NCBI RefSeq assembly: GCF_022919115.1
Contig: NZ_CP095072.1
Location: 1,178,001-1,242,000, forward strand
Length of the DNA: 64,000 bases
DNA from: Gracilibacillus caseinilyticus
Lineage (GTDB): Bacteria; Bacillota; Bacilli; Bacillales; Amphibacillaceae
Reading direction: 5' to 3'
The translations under genes and the position numbers were made by a program. The notes under the pieces are model-generated. The model did not search any database and was not told where the DNA came from. It saw only the letters and a program-made list of their open reading frames with translations. Below, piece by piece: positions 1 to 11,164 of the stretch (position 1 is its first letter; every line of letters begins with the position of its first letter).

Positions 1-1
1 A

Positions 2-841
2 ATCTTCACGGTATTTTGCTTACCGATTCCGATCATTTTACTCATGAAAGCATACGGTCTGAAAAGAACAAGTATTGTGATGGCGATATTACTCGTGATC
101 TCCATGTTCGTAGCACCAGTATTATCGTTTCCATTAACTGCTTTAGCGTTGATAAGCGGTGGTATGATAGGCTGGTCCATCAACCATGGACAACACCCTT
201 ATGAGACATGGGCGAAAGGGACTGCTGGTTTTGTATTAGGTTTAGTCTTGATTTACGCTTATATAGAATTGGTTTTACAAGTTTCGATTATGTCGAGTTT
301 TGAAAGTACCATGGATCAATCATTGCAAATGACGGAAGAATTATTCCAAAGTCTAGGGGGTGGAGAGCAGAACCTTGATTTAGTCCGTGAACAGATGACG
401 AACATGCTGCAGCTGTTGCCGGTTTTTCTGGTAGCTGTATCGATGGCGCTCGCCATTGTGACACAGTGGTTATCCTATAAAGTAATGAATAAGGTGTATA
501 AGCAACAGCTTTCTTTTCCGCCTTTTCATCTTTTTCGTTTGCCAAAGATTATCTTATGGATCTATTTTCTAACGTTAATTGTTTCCTTATTTGTTGCAGG
601 TGATTATTCTACTTTACCATCTGTAGCTGTATGGAATGTTTACCACTTAGCAGGGCTTATTATCGCACTGCAAGGGTTATCGTTTATTTTTTATTACACA
701 CATGCGAAGAAACAGTCGAAAGCATTACCAATTATCAGTATATTGGTTCTGGTGTTTTTTCCGTCAATAGGTCTTTATTTGCTCAGAATCTTAGGTATAA
801 TTGATTTAGGGTTTGATTTGCGAAACAGAATGGCAAAGTAA
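2..841 (+). CDS. yybS: YybS-like DUF2232 membrane protein (5' end outside window)
   Basis: The reading frame is open from the first bases of the window, so the true start lies upstream. The visible part, about 280 residues, is very hydrophobic, with several membrane helices and a polar stretch near residues 95-130. This matches the DUF2232 family (YybS in Bacillus subtilis), a polytopic membrane protein of unknown function. It sits directly before gdpP, rplI and the replicative helicase gene, the conserved order near the Bacillus origin. The 28-base gap to gdpP suggests co-transcription. The family call rests on context and hydrophobic profile. Confidence 0.85.
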   Translation: MFTVFCLPIPIILLMKAYGLKRTSIVMAILLVISMFVAPVLSFPLTALALISGGMIGWSINHGQHPYETWAKGTAGFVLGLVLIYAYIELVLQVSIMSSFESTMDQSLQMTEELFQSLGGGEQNLDLVREQMTNMLQLLPVFLVAVSMALAIVTQWLSYKVMNKVYKQQLSFPPFHLFRLPKIILWIYFLTLIVSLFVAGDYSTLPSVAVWNVYHLAGLIIALQGLSFIFYYTHAKKQSKALPIISILVLVFFPSIGLYLLRILGIIDLGFDLRNRMAK

Positions 842-869
842 CGGGTAATTTAGTTAGGAGCTGACAACT

Positions 870-2849
870 ATGCCAAAGTTTAATGAGAAGCCAGTTATAA
901 TGGGACGGCATATTATCGGAATATATCTACTTTCTTTTGTATTGCTAGTCTTTTTATTTTATTATCATTGGGTCATTGGATTGATCATGACTGTCTTCTT
1001 TACGTTGTCCTTGTACTACAGTATCAAGCGAGAACGCGCACTGGTGAACCAGACAGAGGAATATATTTCGACGCTCTCGTATCGGGTCAAGAAAGTAGGC
1101 GAAGAGGCATTACTGGAAATGCCGATCGGGATTATGCTTTACAATGATGAGTATCAAATCGAATGGGCTAACCCGTATATGAGTCAGTTTACTAAAGCCT
1201 ATACGCTAGTCGGAGATAACCTTGAAGCTTTATCAGGCGACATTATTAACAAATTGAAGGAAGATAAAGAAGTTTTTTGGCTATCGATCGACCAGTATGA
1301 TTTCCAAGTGTACAACAAAAGGGATGAACGCTTGTTATACGTATTCGATCGAACGAAACAAACCGAACTTCATCAGTTATATCAAAATGAAAAAACAGTA
1401 TTAGGTATCATTTTTTTAGATAACTATGAAGAAATTACACAAAATATGGATGATACTGCAAAAAGTCAAATTAACTCACAGGTGACTTCCATATTAAATA
1501 ATTGGTGTAACAAACATGGTATATATTTGAAACGAACGTCTTCTGAACGTTTTCTGGCTGTGATGAACCAACAGATTTTAGCCAAACTGGAGAAGTCGAA
1601 ATTTGAAATATTGGACGATGTGCGGGAATTGATTTCGGATAAGAATGTGCCTCTGACGCTAAGTATTGGAATCGGTATTGGAAATGAGACGTTACCGCAA
1701 TTAGGTGAATTAACACAGTCCAGTCTTGATTTAGCTCTAGGGCGAGGTGGTGACCAGGTAGTTATCAAAGATGATGATTCCGGGAAAGTGCGATTTTACG
1801 GTGGCAAAACCAACCCGATGGAAAAACGTACTAGAGTACGCGCTCGTGTTATTTCACACGCCCTGAAGGAATTGGTCAAAGAGAGTGATCAAGTGCTTGT
1901 CATGGGTCATAAATCGCCTGATATGGATGCTATCGGCGCTGGAATCGGTGTATTGAAAATTGCACAGGCGAATGATGTAGAAAGTTTTCTCGTCTTAGAT
2001 GAACAGGATATCGATACAGGTGTACAGCGTCTGGTCGATGAAATCAAAGAGGATGATGAGCTATGGTCGTCCTTTATTGATCCAGATTCTGCGCTGGATA
2101 TTGTAACCAAGGATACGTTATTAGTAATCGTAGACACGCATAAACCGTCACTAGTCCAAGAAGGGAAACTGATTAATAAAACCGATCATGTGGTGGTTAT
2201 TGATCATCACCGTCGTGGTGAAGAGTTCATCGATCATCCGACGCTAGTCTATATGGAGCCGTATGCCTCGTCTACAGCAGAATTAGTGACAGAGCTCCTA
2301 GAATATCAGCCTAGCAAGTTAACCTTAAATATGTTAGAATCAACTGCATTATTGGCAGGTATTATTGTCGATACGAAAAGCTTTACGTTGCGGACCGGCT
2401 CACGAACCTTTGATGCCGCCTCTTATTTACGGTCAAAGGGTGCTGATACCGTACTTGTTCAGAAATTCTTAAAAGAAGACTTGGATATATATGTGAAACG
2501 AAGCAGATTAATTGAAAATACGAAAATATATCGTGAAAATATCGCCATATCAGTAGGGAATTCCAGAGAAACCTATGGTCCAGTTGTTATTGCACAAGCG
2601 GCTGATACCTTGTTAACCATGACAGGGATCGAGGCTTCCTTTGTTATTTCCGAACGAGAGGATGGTCGAATCGGCATTAGTGCCCGATCACTCGGTCAAG
2701 TAAACGTACAGATCATCATGGAAAAAATGAACGGCGGTGGTCATTTAACAAATGCCGCGACACAGCTTGATGACCTTGCGGTGATTGATACTTACGAATG
2801 GCTGAAAGATATTATCGATGAGTACTATGAAGGAGGAGATTCGGAATGA
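870..2849 (+). CDS. gdpP: Cyclic-di-AMP phosphodiesterase GdpP
   Basis: This enzyme hydrolyses the second messenger c-di-AMP and is membrane anchored. Two N-terminal membrane helices (about residues 12-50) are followed by a degenerate PAS region, a degenerate GGDEF domain (about 170-300) and a DHH/DHHA1 phosphodiesterase domain. The metal-binding residues are visible: H347, D351 and D353 in the GHKSPDMD motif, and D445-H446-H447 in the DHH motif. A late GGGH motif belongs to DHHA1. The length of 659 residues is typical. An AGGAG ribosome site precedes the ATG. The stop overlaps the rplI start by four bases, which indicates translational coupling. Confidence 0.97.
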   Translation: MPKFNEKPVIMGRHIIGIYLLSFVLLVFLFYYHWVIGLIMTVFFTLSLYYSIKRERALVNQTEEYISTLSYRVKKVGEEALLEMPIGIMLYNDEYQIEWANPYMSQFTKAYTLVGDNLEALSGDIINKLKEDKEVFWLSIDQYDFQVYNKRDERLLYVFDRTKQTELHQLYQNEKTVLGIIFLDNYEEITQNMDDTAKSQINSQVTSILNNWCNKHGIYLKRTSSERFLAVMNQQILAKLEKSKFEILDDVRELISDKNVPLTLSIGIGIGNETLPQLGELTQSSLDLALGRGGDQVVIKDDDSGKVRFYGGKTNPMEKRTRVRARVISHALKELVKESDQVLVMGHKSPDMDAIGAGIGVLKIAQANDVESFLVLDEQDIDTGVQRLVDEIKEDDELWSSFIDPDSALDIVTKDTLLVIVDTHKPSLVQEGKLINKTDHVVVIDHHRRGEEFIDHPTLVYMEPYASSTAELVTELLEYQPSKLTLNMLESTALLAGIIVDTKSFTLRTGSRTFDAASYLRSKGADTVLVQKFLKEDLDIYVKRSRLIENTKIYRENIAISVGNSRETYGPVVIAQAADTLLTMTGIEASFVISEREDGRIGISARSLGQVNVQIIMEKMNGGGHLTNAATQLDDLAVIDTYEWLKDIIDEYYEGGDSE

Positions 2850-3292
2850 AAGTTATTTTAACACAAGATGTAAAAGGAAAAGGTAAAAAAGGCGAAGTAA
2901 AAAACGTTTCAGATGGCTACGCTCGAAACTATCTGTTGAAAAATAACTTAGCAGTTGAAGCTAATCAAGGAAATATGAAGGCACTAGACGCACAGAAAAA
3001 GAAAGAAAAACAGCTCGAACAAGAAGAAGTAGATGAAGCAAAACGACTTAAAGAAAAACTAGCAAATACAGAAGTCAAATTAACAGCAAAATCAGGTGAT
3101 GGTGGCCGTTTGTTTGGATCGATTACAAGTAAACAAATCGCTGAGCAATTAAAGAAAGACCACAATATCAAAATGGATAAACGTAAAATAGAGTTAGATC
3201 AACCAATTCGTGCATTAGGTTATACCAACGTACCGGTGAAACTCCACCCGGAAGTAACAGGTACCATTCGTGTTCATGTAGAAGAAGCATAA
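2846..3292 (+). CDS. rplI: 50S ribosomal protein L9
   Basis: A 148-residue protein of the large ribosomal subunit that binds 23S rRNA. The N-terminal domain begins [16 protein letters not shown] with the conserved GYARNYL segment. A long charged helix (about residues 45-75) links it to a C-terminal domain ending in V-T-G-T-I-R-V. Length and both domains are standard. The ATG overlaps the stop of gdpP in an ATGA arrangement, with GGAGGAG ahead of it. A hairpin terminator follows the stop, closing the yybS-gdpP-rplI unit. Confidence 0.98.
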   Translation: MKVILTQDVKGKGKKGEVKNVSDGYARNYLLKNNLAVEANQGNMKALDAQKKKEKQLEQEEVDEAKRLKEKLANTEVKLTAKSGDGGRLFGSITSKQIAEQLKKDHNIKMDKRKIELDQPIRALGYTNVPVKLHPEVTGTIRVHVEEA

Positions 3293-3298
3293 GGACGA

Positions 3299-3325
3299 GG
3301 GAAGTTTAACTGCTTCCCTTTTTTA
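3299..3325 (+). terminator. Terminator after rplI
   Basis: GGGAAG at 3299-3304 pairs with CTTCCC at 3313-3318 around an 8-base loop and is followed by six Ts. It begins seven bases after the rplI stop. Confidence 0.8.
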
Positions 3326-3419
3326 TAACGATAAGAGATAAGTACAACTACGGCTCGGCAAATCGCCGATCGTCAAGCTGTAACGTTTGCTGGAAAAGCA
3401 AGAAGGAGTGCCGGATAAG

Positions 3420-4781
3420 ATGTCGGAAATGATACAAGGTCGTACACCACCACATAATATAGAGGCAGAACAAGCCGTCATTGGTGCCATATTTCTAGAC
3501 CCTGATGCGATTTCGAGTGCGTCAGAAATATTGATGCCAGAGGACTTTTATCGTGCCAGTCATCAATTGATTTTTCGCGCAATGATGCAATTGGCAGATA
3601 AAGGGGAACCGATTGATATCGTCACAGCAACGACACTACTGGCCAATAACCAGCAATTAGATGATGTCGGCGGTGTGTCATATTTAAGTGATTTAGCTAA
3701 TGCAGTTCCGACGGCAGCTAATATCGGTTATTATTGCCGTATTGTGGAGGAGAAATCACTTCTCCGCCGTTTGATACGTACGGCAACAGATATCGTAACC
3801 GATACGTATTCCAAGGAAGATAGTGTCGATGAAGTATTAAATGAATCAGAGAAACGAATCTTGGAAGTATCCAATCGAAAAAACGCATCATCATTTAAGA
3901 ACATTAAAGATGTGTTAATCGACGTTTACGATAACATTGATCAACTGCATAAAAATAAAGGGGAAGTAACCGGGATTGCTTCCGGCTTCCGTGACTTGGA
4001 CCGAATCACTTCCGGTTTTCAGCGTAATGACCTTGTTATCGTTGCAGCCCGTCCATCTGTGGGGAAAACCGCCTTCGCACTTAACATTGCACAGAACGTC
4101 GCGATCAAAACCCAGGAGAATGTGGCCATCTTCAGCTTGGAGATGGGGGCAGATCAGCTGGTTTCGCGTATGATTTGTGCGGAAGGTAATATTGATGCCC
4201 AGCGCTTGCGGACAGGTGCACTGGAAGAAGAAGACTGGGGCCGTTTGTCGATGGCTATGGGAAGTTTGTCCAATGCAGGGATCTTTATCGATGATACGCC
4301 AGGTATCCGTGTTAGTGAAATTCGTTCGAAATGTAGAAGGCTGAAGCAGGAGCACGGTCTTGGCATGATTTTAATTGATTATTTGCAATTGATTCAAGGT
4401 AGTGCGAATTCAAAGGAAAACCGTCAACAAGAGGTTTCGGAAATCTCCCGTTCTTTAAAAGGACTGGCAAGAGAACTGAATGTGCCTTTAATCGCCTTAT
4501 CTCAGTTGTCACGTGGGGTAGAATCCCGTCAGGACAAACGGCCGATGATGTCCGATTTACGTGAATCTGGGAGTATTGAGCAAGACGCCGATATCGTAGG
4601 CTTCTTGTATCGTGATGACTACTATGATCAAGAATCAGAAAAACAAAATATTATCGAAATCATTATTGCTAAACAGCGTAACGGTCCAGTAGGGACAGTT
4701 GAACTTGCATTTGTGAAAGAATACAACAAATTCGTCGATCTCGATCATCGTTACCAGCAAGGTGATATTCCACCATCCTGA
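3420..4781 (+). CDS. dnaC: Replicative DNA helicase (DnaB family; DnaC in Bacillus)
   Basis: The hexameric helicase that unwinds DNA at the replication fork. The N-terminal domain begins with the PPHNIEAEQAVIGAIF motif. The RecA-like motor domain carries a Walker A in ARPSVGKTA (about residue 215), a Walker B ending LIDYLQ, and a late arginine-rich QRNGP motif. The ATG at 3420 gives 453 residues, matching the family, and follows AAGGAG by 11 bases. A longer frame reaches 3387 but adds residues that homologs lack. It stands alone between two terminators. Confidence 0.97.
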   Translation: MSEMIQGRTPPHNIEAEQAVIGAIFLDPDAISSASEILMPEDFYRASHQLIFRAMMQLADKGEPIDIVTATTLLANNQQLDDVGGVSYLSDLANAVPTAANIGYYCRIVEEKSLLRRLIRTATDIVTDTYSKEDSVDEVLNESEKRILEVSNRKNASSFKNIKDVLIDVYDNIDQLHKNKGEVTGIASGFRDLDRITSGFQRNDLVIVAARPSVGKTAFALNIAQNVAIKTQENVAIFSLEMGADQLVSRMICAEGNIDAQRLRTGALEEEDWGRLSMAMGSLSNAGIFIDDTPGIRVSEIRSKCRRLKQEHGLGMILIDYLQLIQGSANSKENRQQEVSEISRSLKGLARELNVPLIALSQLSRGVESRQDKRPMMSDLRESGSIEQDADIVGFLYRDDYYDQESEKQNIIEIIIAKQRNGPVGTVELAFVKEYNKFVDLDHRYQQGDIPPS

Positions 4782-4784
4782 TCT

Positions 4785-4820
4785 AAACGAGCGGTATCAT
4801 AGTACCGCTCGTTTCTTTTT
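4785..4820 (+). terminator. Terminator after the helicase gene
   Basis: A perfect 12-base arm AAACGAGCGGTA (4785-4796) pairs with TACCGCTCGTTT (4803-4814), followed by a T-rich tract. Confidence 0.9.
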
Positions 4821-4890
4821 GCTCTTTAGCAAAGTATACATTCACAAAAATTTTCGCTTAAGATGGAGAGAAGTTAGGCATAGGTACTTA

Positions 4891-5290
4891 TAATACGGGT
4901 TAAGTTAACTAATCTGTTTTATCAAATGATTATTTTGACATAGGTATGTGCTTAACAAAGCTCCGGAAATATGCTCCGCGTCCTGTGGGGATCGGCTTCA
5001 GCTCGCGCTGATCCCACGGGAGTCTACGCATATTTCCTACGCTTTAGTGAAGTGCTACAACGTTTATACCAGTTAGATACAGGGGCTAAGCATTATGTAT
5101 GATTAAAATCAAATATGCCACTGATGGGTAGCGTTCAAAATGCTAATTGTTACATCAGTTGTAGAATTTATACCTTAGCGCAGGCCAACCACTTAGACTC
5201 CCACGGGACGCGAGGTGGTTGGCTGAAGCGGTTTACTAGCACATACTCCATTTCAAAATGGCCCCACAGCTAGTAACATAGTCCGTATTA
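4891..5290 (+). repeat. MITE-like inverted-repeat element, copy A (composite)
   Basis: The ends are an imperfect inverted repeat: TAATACGGGTTAAGTTA at 4891-4907 and TAACATAGTCCGTATTA at 5274-5290. The interior has short GC-rich palindromic modules (gctccggaaatatgctccg, ggccaaccactt, catttcaaaatgg) that recur in two other gaps of this window. At 400 bases this copy is about twice the length of the others, and it looks like two elements joined or nested. It holds no credible coding frame and explains most of the gap between the helicase gene and the next gene. Confidence 0.6.
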
Positions 5291-5492
5291 AAGGAAGTTG
5301 TAAATGATTACGACGTTTCTAATCGTTCGTTTGTGCTTTTCATACCATCTGTTTGAAAAAATGCAAAATTTATTACTTTATTGGTTGTATATTCCAATTA
5401 TTACTAATAAAATAGATGGTAAAGCATGCGCTTTTTTAGATATTGCAAAGAGACTAGACACTTGGCAATCGTGGAAGGGCGGGATCATACTG

Positions 5493-6098
5493 GTGTGGAA
5501 TAAGATCTATAAGTGGACACTGATTATTTGTTTAACAAGCTTTGCAGGGATTGCATCATTTTTAGGTTACGATATGTATCAAAGCATAACGAATCTGAAT
5601 GAGACATATTCTCCATCATCTTCATCCGAAACGTCTAGTGCAACTGTTTCAGGAAATGAAGCGGATGAAGCAACAGAGACTAGCGCAGAAAGTGATCCAT
5701 TAGTAGAGTTTTCGGAAAAGAAAGTAGCAGAAAGCGATAATAAGGCATCATTAAATCCGTTCGGAGATCCATTTACTATCGAGGATTTAACTGACGAGAT
5801 CGTACTGGAATATTTAAATTTCATGTCACATCAGAAAGTACACGCAGCTGATAAATGGGGATTTTATCAGATTACGCCTGAACGAATTACATATTTACTA
5901 AAAGCATTGGAAGAAAAAGAATTTAACCATGAAAGCTTATATCGCGAAATCCTGACAAAATGGAAAAACAATGATTTTTCTCAAGCCGTTTCCGATCATA
6001 ACCGCATCTGGGCCATACAGAATGGCAATGTCGGCAAAGCAACCAGATTACTAACGGAAGAAGAAGAGCAAAAAATTCTCGATAAATATAAAAATTAA
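5493..6098 (+). CDS. Membrane-anchored protein of unknown function, DUF6241-like
   Basis: I do not recognise a function. From a GTG start at 5493, preceded by GGAAGGG, the protein has 201 residues. One membrane helix lies near residues 7-25, then a serine- and acid-rich linker (about 38-75), then a compact helical domain containing MSHQKVHAADKWG. The topology is a short cytoplasmic end with the domain outside the cell. The motif resembles a domain I recall from other Bacillaceae as DUF6241, but I cannot confirm it. The frame stays open upstream to 5304, but that extra part has no usable ribosome site and abuts a repeat element. A terminator follows. Confidence 0.6.
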   Translation: MWNKIYKWTLIICLTSFAGIASFLGYDMYQSITNLNETYSPSSSSETSSATVSGNEADEATETSAESDPLVEFSEKKVAESDNKASLNPFGDPFTIEDLTDEIVLEYLNFMSHQKVHAADKWGFYQITPERITYLLKALEEKEFNHESLYREILTKWKNNDFSQAVSDHNRIWAIQNGNVGKATRLLTEEEEQKILDKYKN

Positions 6099-6106
6099 TT
6101 GAAAGA

Positions 6107-6134
6107 AACAGTCCGTGAAAATGGGCTGTTTTTT
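6107..6134 (+). terminator. Terminator
   Basis: AACAGTCC (6107-6114) pairs with GGGCTGTT (6123-6130) with one G-U pair, followed by Ts. It lies nine bases past the preceding stop. Confidence 0.75.
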
Positions 6135-6352
6135 GTTATGTAAGGAATGTATACTGTGGTTGGTTATCATGATTATCAATAAGCGAGTTTACATTATCTC
6201 TATCACAGGTAGCTTTGAATTTTTCACATGATGTAGCCACCTACACCCGATATTTTAATCTCGATCTTCACCCAAAGCTTCTCATAAGCAATCAGTATAT
6301 TTCTATGCAAATAGGAAAAAATGAATCAATGGTAAGTACAACGTAAATAATT

Positions 6353-6397
6353 TTTCACGAACAATACAAAGACATTATCAATAAAATGTTCGTAATT
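6353..6397 (+). promoter_or_regulatory. Probable PurR operator (two inverted PurBoxes)
   Basis: CACGAACAAT (core CGAAC at 6358-6362) and the opposite-strand TACGAACATT (core read as GTTCG at 6388-6392) form an inverted pair 30 bases apart. This matches the paired CGAAC-core PurBoxes to which Bacillus PurR binds. The pair lies just upstream of the purA promoter, the expected place for purine repression. Confidence 0.65.
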
Positions 6398-6401
6398 AAA
6401 A

Positions 6402-6430
6402 TTGACATTAGCCAGTAAGATTGATAAAAT
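6402..6430 (+). promoter_or_regulatory. SigA promoter of purA
   Basis: TTGACA at 6402-6407 and TAAAAT at 6425-6430 are separated by 17 bases. This is a near-consensus promoter about 40 bases ahead of the purA start. Confidence 0.8.
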
Positions 6431-6456
6431 TAGTTCGGAATGAATAAAATGATTAG

Positions 6457-7761
<1,305 letters not shown>

Positions 7762-7766
7762 TCACC

Positions 7767-7801
7767 AAACCATCCAAGGTATTGCCTCGGGTGGTTTTTT
7801 G
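7767..7801 (+). terminator. Terminator after purA
   Basis: AAACCATCC pairs with GGGTGGTTT around a short inner stem (AGG/CCT), followed by a T run. It starts within ten bases of the purA stop. Confidence 0.8.
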
Positions 7802-7871
7802 TATGCAAATAAAGAATATGATTATGGTTATTAAGGAGCACTCAAGATTGAGAAAATAAAAATGTGTATTG

Positions 7872-8058
7872 TGATAAAACGGATTATATAAAGAGGACTG
7901 TATGTCAATGTGGTTATTTTGATAGTTAATATATGCGTAGAAAAGCTCCTAAAAATTGCCCCGCAGGACGCCGAGTGGTTGGCCGGAGCGGTATCTCAGC
8001 ACATGAAACATTAAGAAATGGCCACAAAGCAACTAGTATACATAATCTGTATTATTAA
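7872..8058 (-). repeat. MITE-like inverted-repeat element, copy B
   Basis: The left end AAAACGGATTATATA (7876-7890) and the right end TATACATAATCTGTATTATTA (8037-8057) are inverted relatives. The interior (gtggttggccggagcggtatctcagcacat, shown here as separate modules GTGGTTGGCC and GGAGCGGTAT) matches copy C read in reverse. It has no coding frame. The rest of the purA-ectC gap (8059-8355) shows nothing I can support. Confidence 0.65.
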
Positions 8059-8355
8059 CAGCTTTAAATATGATTTTTTCAAGCGTAAAGGACGATGCCG
8101 TTACTGTCAATAAGATGATTTGCGCCAGTACCCTCTTCTACACAACCAAGTTAAATCTTAAAAATTCAGCTTAGCCGAGCTTAGAATAGCAATTTTGTAA
8201 AATCTTTAAACGATGTAGGCTTAACTACTTCTAATCCCCACATTTCACTATTAGGAATGTTTTTTACTAGTTGTTTAATTCCTCTTTTATTCTTTATCAT
8301 TATATAGAGAGATAATTAAATTTGTTATCAATACATGGATGAAGGAGATAATAAT

Positions 8356-8742
8356 ATGAAAGTAGTAAAGCTAGAAGATATTAAAGGAACAGATCGTGCT
8401 GTAGATGGAGGAAACTGGATTAGCTATCGTCTGCTTACAAAAGATGATCAGATGGGTTATTCAGTGAATGAAACAATTATCCGTGCAGGTACTGAAACGC
8501 ATATTCATTATAAAAATCATTTAGAAGCGGTTTATTGTATTGAAGGCCATGCAGAAGTTGAAACACTTTCTGATGGTAAAGTGCATACTATTAAAGCTAA
8601 TACGTTATATGCATTAGATAAACATGACGAGCACCTGCTGCGCGGAATTGAAGATGCTAGAATGGTTTGCGTATTTAATCCTCCTCTAAGTGGACGTGAA
8701 GTGCATGACGAGAATGGTGTTTATCCAGTAGATGAAGATTAA
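8356..8742 (+). CDS. ectC: L-ectoine synthase (orphan)
   Basis: Cyclises N-gamma-acetyl-diaminobutyrate to the compatible solute ectoine. The 128-residue length and cupin fold fit EctC. The iron-binding residues known from the Paenibacillus enzyme, E57, Y85 and H93, are all present at exactly those positions. The ATG at 8356 follows AAGGAG with seven bases of spacing. ectA and ectB, usually in one operon with ectC, are not adjacent: the gene sits alone between purA and a cell-wall peptidase and has its own terminator. It may complete a pathway encoded elsewhere, or act as a solitary EctC on an imported substrate. Confidence 0.93.
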   Translation: MKVVKLEDIKGTDRAVDGGNWISYRLLTKDDQMGYSVNETIIRAGTETHIHYKNHLEAVYCIEGHAEVETLSDGKVHTIKANTLYALDKHDEHLLRGIEDARMVCVFNPPLSGREVHDENGVYPVDED

Positions 8743-8822
8743 TGTGTAGTGTGTAAGTTATAACCACTATGACTTTCCTTTAACTGGTAAGAACGAGTAA
8801 TTGAATCAAGACAATCGCTTTT

Positions 8823-8856
8823 TAAAGAGCATTCTCATAAGGGAATGCTCTTTTTT
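8823..8856 (+). terminator. Terminator after ectC
   Basis: AAAGAGCATTC pairs with GAATGCTCTTT, followed by six Ts. Confidence 0.9.
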
Positions 8857-9174
8857 GTATATTAGAAGATCCTCTTATCTCATTCGCTGTGTACTATAAT
8901 ATAACCTAATAACCTATTAGATTCGTTCAGTTTGTTAGACCTAATAAGTAGCAAAAACCCGGAAGAATAGCCGTAAATCTACGAATAATGACATAAAAAC
9001 TTGTGTTATATTACAAACCATGTCAATAATTGGGACTTATTATACAGTTTCATTACAGTCTTGTTAAAAACGTTTTCTCGTAGTTTTATTTATGTTAGAT
9101 TAGTGAAGGTAGAAAGTTTGAAATGAAGATATAAAAAAATAATAGTTTAGTAGGGGTTATAGGAGGAAGTAACA
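8857..9174 (+). other. Intergenic region before the peptidase gene
   Basis: About 320 AT-rich bases. AGGAGG at 9162-9167 is the ribosome site of the next gene. Several AT-rich promoter-like hexamers exist, but no clear pair. A WalR-like half site (TGTAAT on the minus strand near 9055) lacks a good second half. I see nothing else. Confidence 0.4.
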
Positions 9175-10578
9175 ATGCAAGGAAGCCTGAAAGGATTTGC
9201 GAAGCATTTAGCAGTTTCTGGTGTTATCGCACTAGGTCTTTCGTCGCAAACGGTATCGGCGGAAGCATCAGAATTAACTAAAGTTTATCATGTGTATGTG
9301 GATGACGAGCATATTGGTATCGTTGACAACAAGGAAGTAGTAGAAGACTACATAGCAGATAAAGTTTCCAGCCAAAGGGAAGAAAGTGATTATACATATT
9401 CCGTTGGTGAAGATGTAAATTACGTTACCGAAACTGTATTTACACCACAAGTAGATAATCAGGAAGTGTTAAATCAATTAGATCAAGATTTAACTGTAGC
9501 TGTGGAAGCAAAGACGCTCTCATTTGGAGATAATGTCGTAGGTGCTTTTGCTAATGAAGAAAAAGTAAATGAAGTCATTCAGGCATATAAAGAAAAATAT
9601 GTTGACGCAGACGTCTTAGAAAAATTAGATAATGATTCAGCGTCTACCGAACCATTATCTGTAGGGGACTCTCATATTATAGACGTTTCACTAACGAAAG
9701 AGGTTTCAATAAATGATAAAAAAGTTCCCGAAAATCAGGTGCTTACCGTTGAACAAGGGGTAACGTTACTTGGAAAAGGGACACTGGAAGATAAGAAACA
9801 CACAGTTGAAGAAGGCGATGTGCTAGGTTCTATCGCTAGTCAGTATGATCTTTCCCTAGACAAATTGCTTGAACTCAATCCTAAACTGGATGAAGATGCG
9901 CCTATTCAAATTGGTGATGAACTGAATGTTACAGTCTATGAACCATTTGTACAAGTTAGCGTTGTGGAAGAGAAGCTGGAAGAAGAAGAAATTGCCTTTG
10001 AAACAGATACGAAAGAATCGGAAGATATGTACAAAGGTGAAGAGAAAGTAACGCAAGAAGGCGAAAATGGTACGGTTGAGAAACAATACCGAATCGAAAA
10101 AGTAAATGGTAATACAGTAAAATCCGAAGTTACCGAAGAGAATGTAACGAAAGAACCGACAGATAAAGTAGTTGTTAAAGGAAGCAAAGTCGTGCCATCA
10201 CGAGGGTCTGGTAAATTCCAATGGCCAGCAGTTGGCGGTGTGATCACAAGCCATGTTGGACACAGATGGGGATCGTACCACAAAGGAATTGACATCTCTG
10301 GCGTAAGTAATCGATCCATCCTTGCGGCGGACAATGGTACAGTTGTTTCGGCAGGCATGACTAGTGGCGGTTATGGAAATAAAATTGTCATTGATCATAA
10401 CAATGGATACAAAACAATTTACGCACACTTGAATTCCATTAGTGTTTCCGCTGGTCAAACAGTGGAACAAGGACAAAAAATTGGTGTAATGGGCTCTACA
10501 GGCCGTTCCACTGGATTACACTTACACTTTGAAGTATATAAAGACGGTTCACTTGTTAATCCAGAAGATGTATTATAA
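9175..10578 (+). CDS. Secreted LysM-G5-M23 peptidoglycan endopeptidase
   Basis: A 467-residue exported cell-wall hydrolase. A signal peptide ends near residue 30 (VSAEA). After a long N-terminal region comes a LysM module (about 203-255), then a G5 domain (about 260-335), then a C-terminal M23 metallopeptidase (about 355-467). The zinc site is visible as HKGID, YAHL and HLHFE, with the catalytic histidines in place. It lies just upstream of walR, whose product controls wall hydrolases, so a functional link is plausible. It is separated from walR by a terminator and a repeat element. The ATG follows AGGAGGAAGTAAC. Confidence 0.93.
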   Translation: MQGSLKGFAKHLAVSGVIALGLSSQTVSAEASELTKVYHVYVDDEHIGIVDNKEVVEDYIADKVSSQREESDYTYSVGEDVNYVTETVFTPQVDNQEVLNQLDQDLTVAVEAKTLSFGDNVVGAFANEEKVNEVIQAYKEKYVDADVLEKLDNDSASTEPLSVGDSHIIDVSLTKEVSINDKKVPENQVLTVEQGVTLLGKGTLEDKKHTVEEGDVLGSIASQYDLSLDKLLELNPKLDEDAPIQIGDELNVTVYEPFVQVSVVEEKLEEEEIAFETDTKESEDMYKGEEKVTQEGENGTVEKQYRIEKVNGNTVKSEVTEENVTKEPTDKVVVKGSKVVPSRGSGKFQWPAVGGVITSHVGHRWGSYHKGIDISGVSNRSILAADNGTVVSAGMTSGGYGNKIVIDHNNGYKTIYAHLNSISVSAGQTVEQGQKIGVMGSTGRSTGLHLHFEVYKDGSLVNPEDVL

Positions 10579-10616
10579 AATTCTATAACAAACCTACTAA
10601 ACAACCTGATAGATAG

Positions 10617-10652
10617 AAACCCTTGTTACAATGGTGTAACAGGGGTTTTTTG
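10617..10652 (+). terminator. Terminator after the M23 peptidase gene
   Basis: AAACCCTTGTTAC pairs with GTAACAGGGGTTT with one G-U pair, followed by Ts. Confidence 0.85.
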
Positions 10653-10833
10653 TGAAAAGATAAGAAAAACTGCATCGCCCTTATGCCTGGGCGAAAGTCA
10701 TCATCGGTTTGCTCTAACTCACCGTGAGTCCAATTAACGCCGTCCAATCGCTACGTTTCTAAACAAGAGCTTGCGCTTTCCTTACACATTAGGGGAATTT
10801 TGGCTTAAGATGAAATAATAATAATATAGATTC

Positions 10834-11019
10834 TAATAATACGGATTATGTCAACCAAGAGGTCATTTTGAAATGATTTATGTGCTGGGATACCGCTCCG
10901 GCCAACCACTTCGCGTCCTGTGGGGCACGGAGCATATTTCCGGAGCTTGGCTACGCAGATAAAACATTTCAAAATTACTACATTGCAGTACAGTTCCACT
11001 TTACATAATCCGTATTATT
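10834..11019 (+). repeat. MITE-like inverted-repeat element, copy C (best preserved)
   Basis: A perfect 17-bp terminal inverted repeat: AATAATACGGATTATGT at 10835-10851 and ACATAATCCGTATTATT at 11003-11019. The element is about 185 bases and non-coding. Inside are GCTCCGGCCAACCACTT and palindromic arms shared with copies A and B. It lies between the M23 peptidase terminator and the walR promoter. The remaining gap, 10653-10833, holds only a short hairpin near 10675 and nothing else I can name. Confidence 0.7.
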
Positions 11020-11094
11020 GGTAGTTGTATATCGCCTTATGTTAGTTAGCACCTCGCGGATTTATGCCTGTTTTTTCTTATCATGAAGCATGAA

Positions 11095-11123
11095 AAGACA
11101 TTTTTAGTAATTTCGGTTAGAAT
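11095..11123 (+). promoter_or_regulatory. Likely promoter of the walR operon
   Basis: AAGACA (11095-11100) and TAGAAT (11118-11123) are separated by 17 bases, about 40 bases ahead of the walR start. The -35 box matches the consensus at four of six bases. Confidence 0.5.
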
Positions 11124-11164
11124 AGAACATAAGAACAATTAAATTGAAAAAGGACGTGCATGCT

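Noticed and set aside
9040..9075. Possible WalR box upstream of the M23 peptidase gene
   Set aside because: One half, TGTAAT, is good on the minus strand, but the second half, TGTATA, breaks the consensus TGTWAH.
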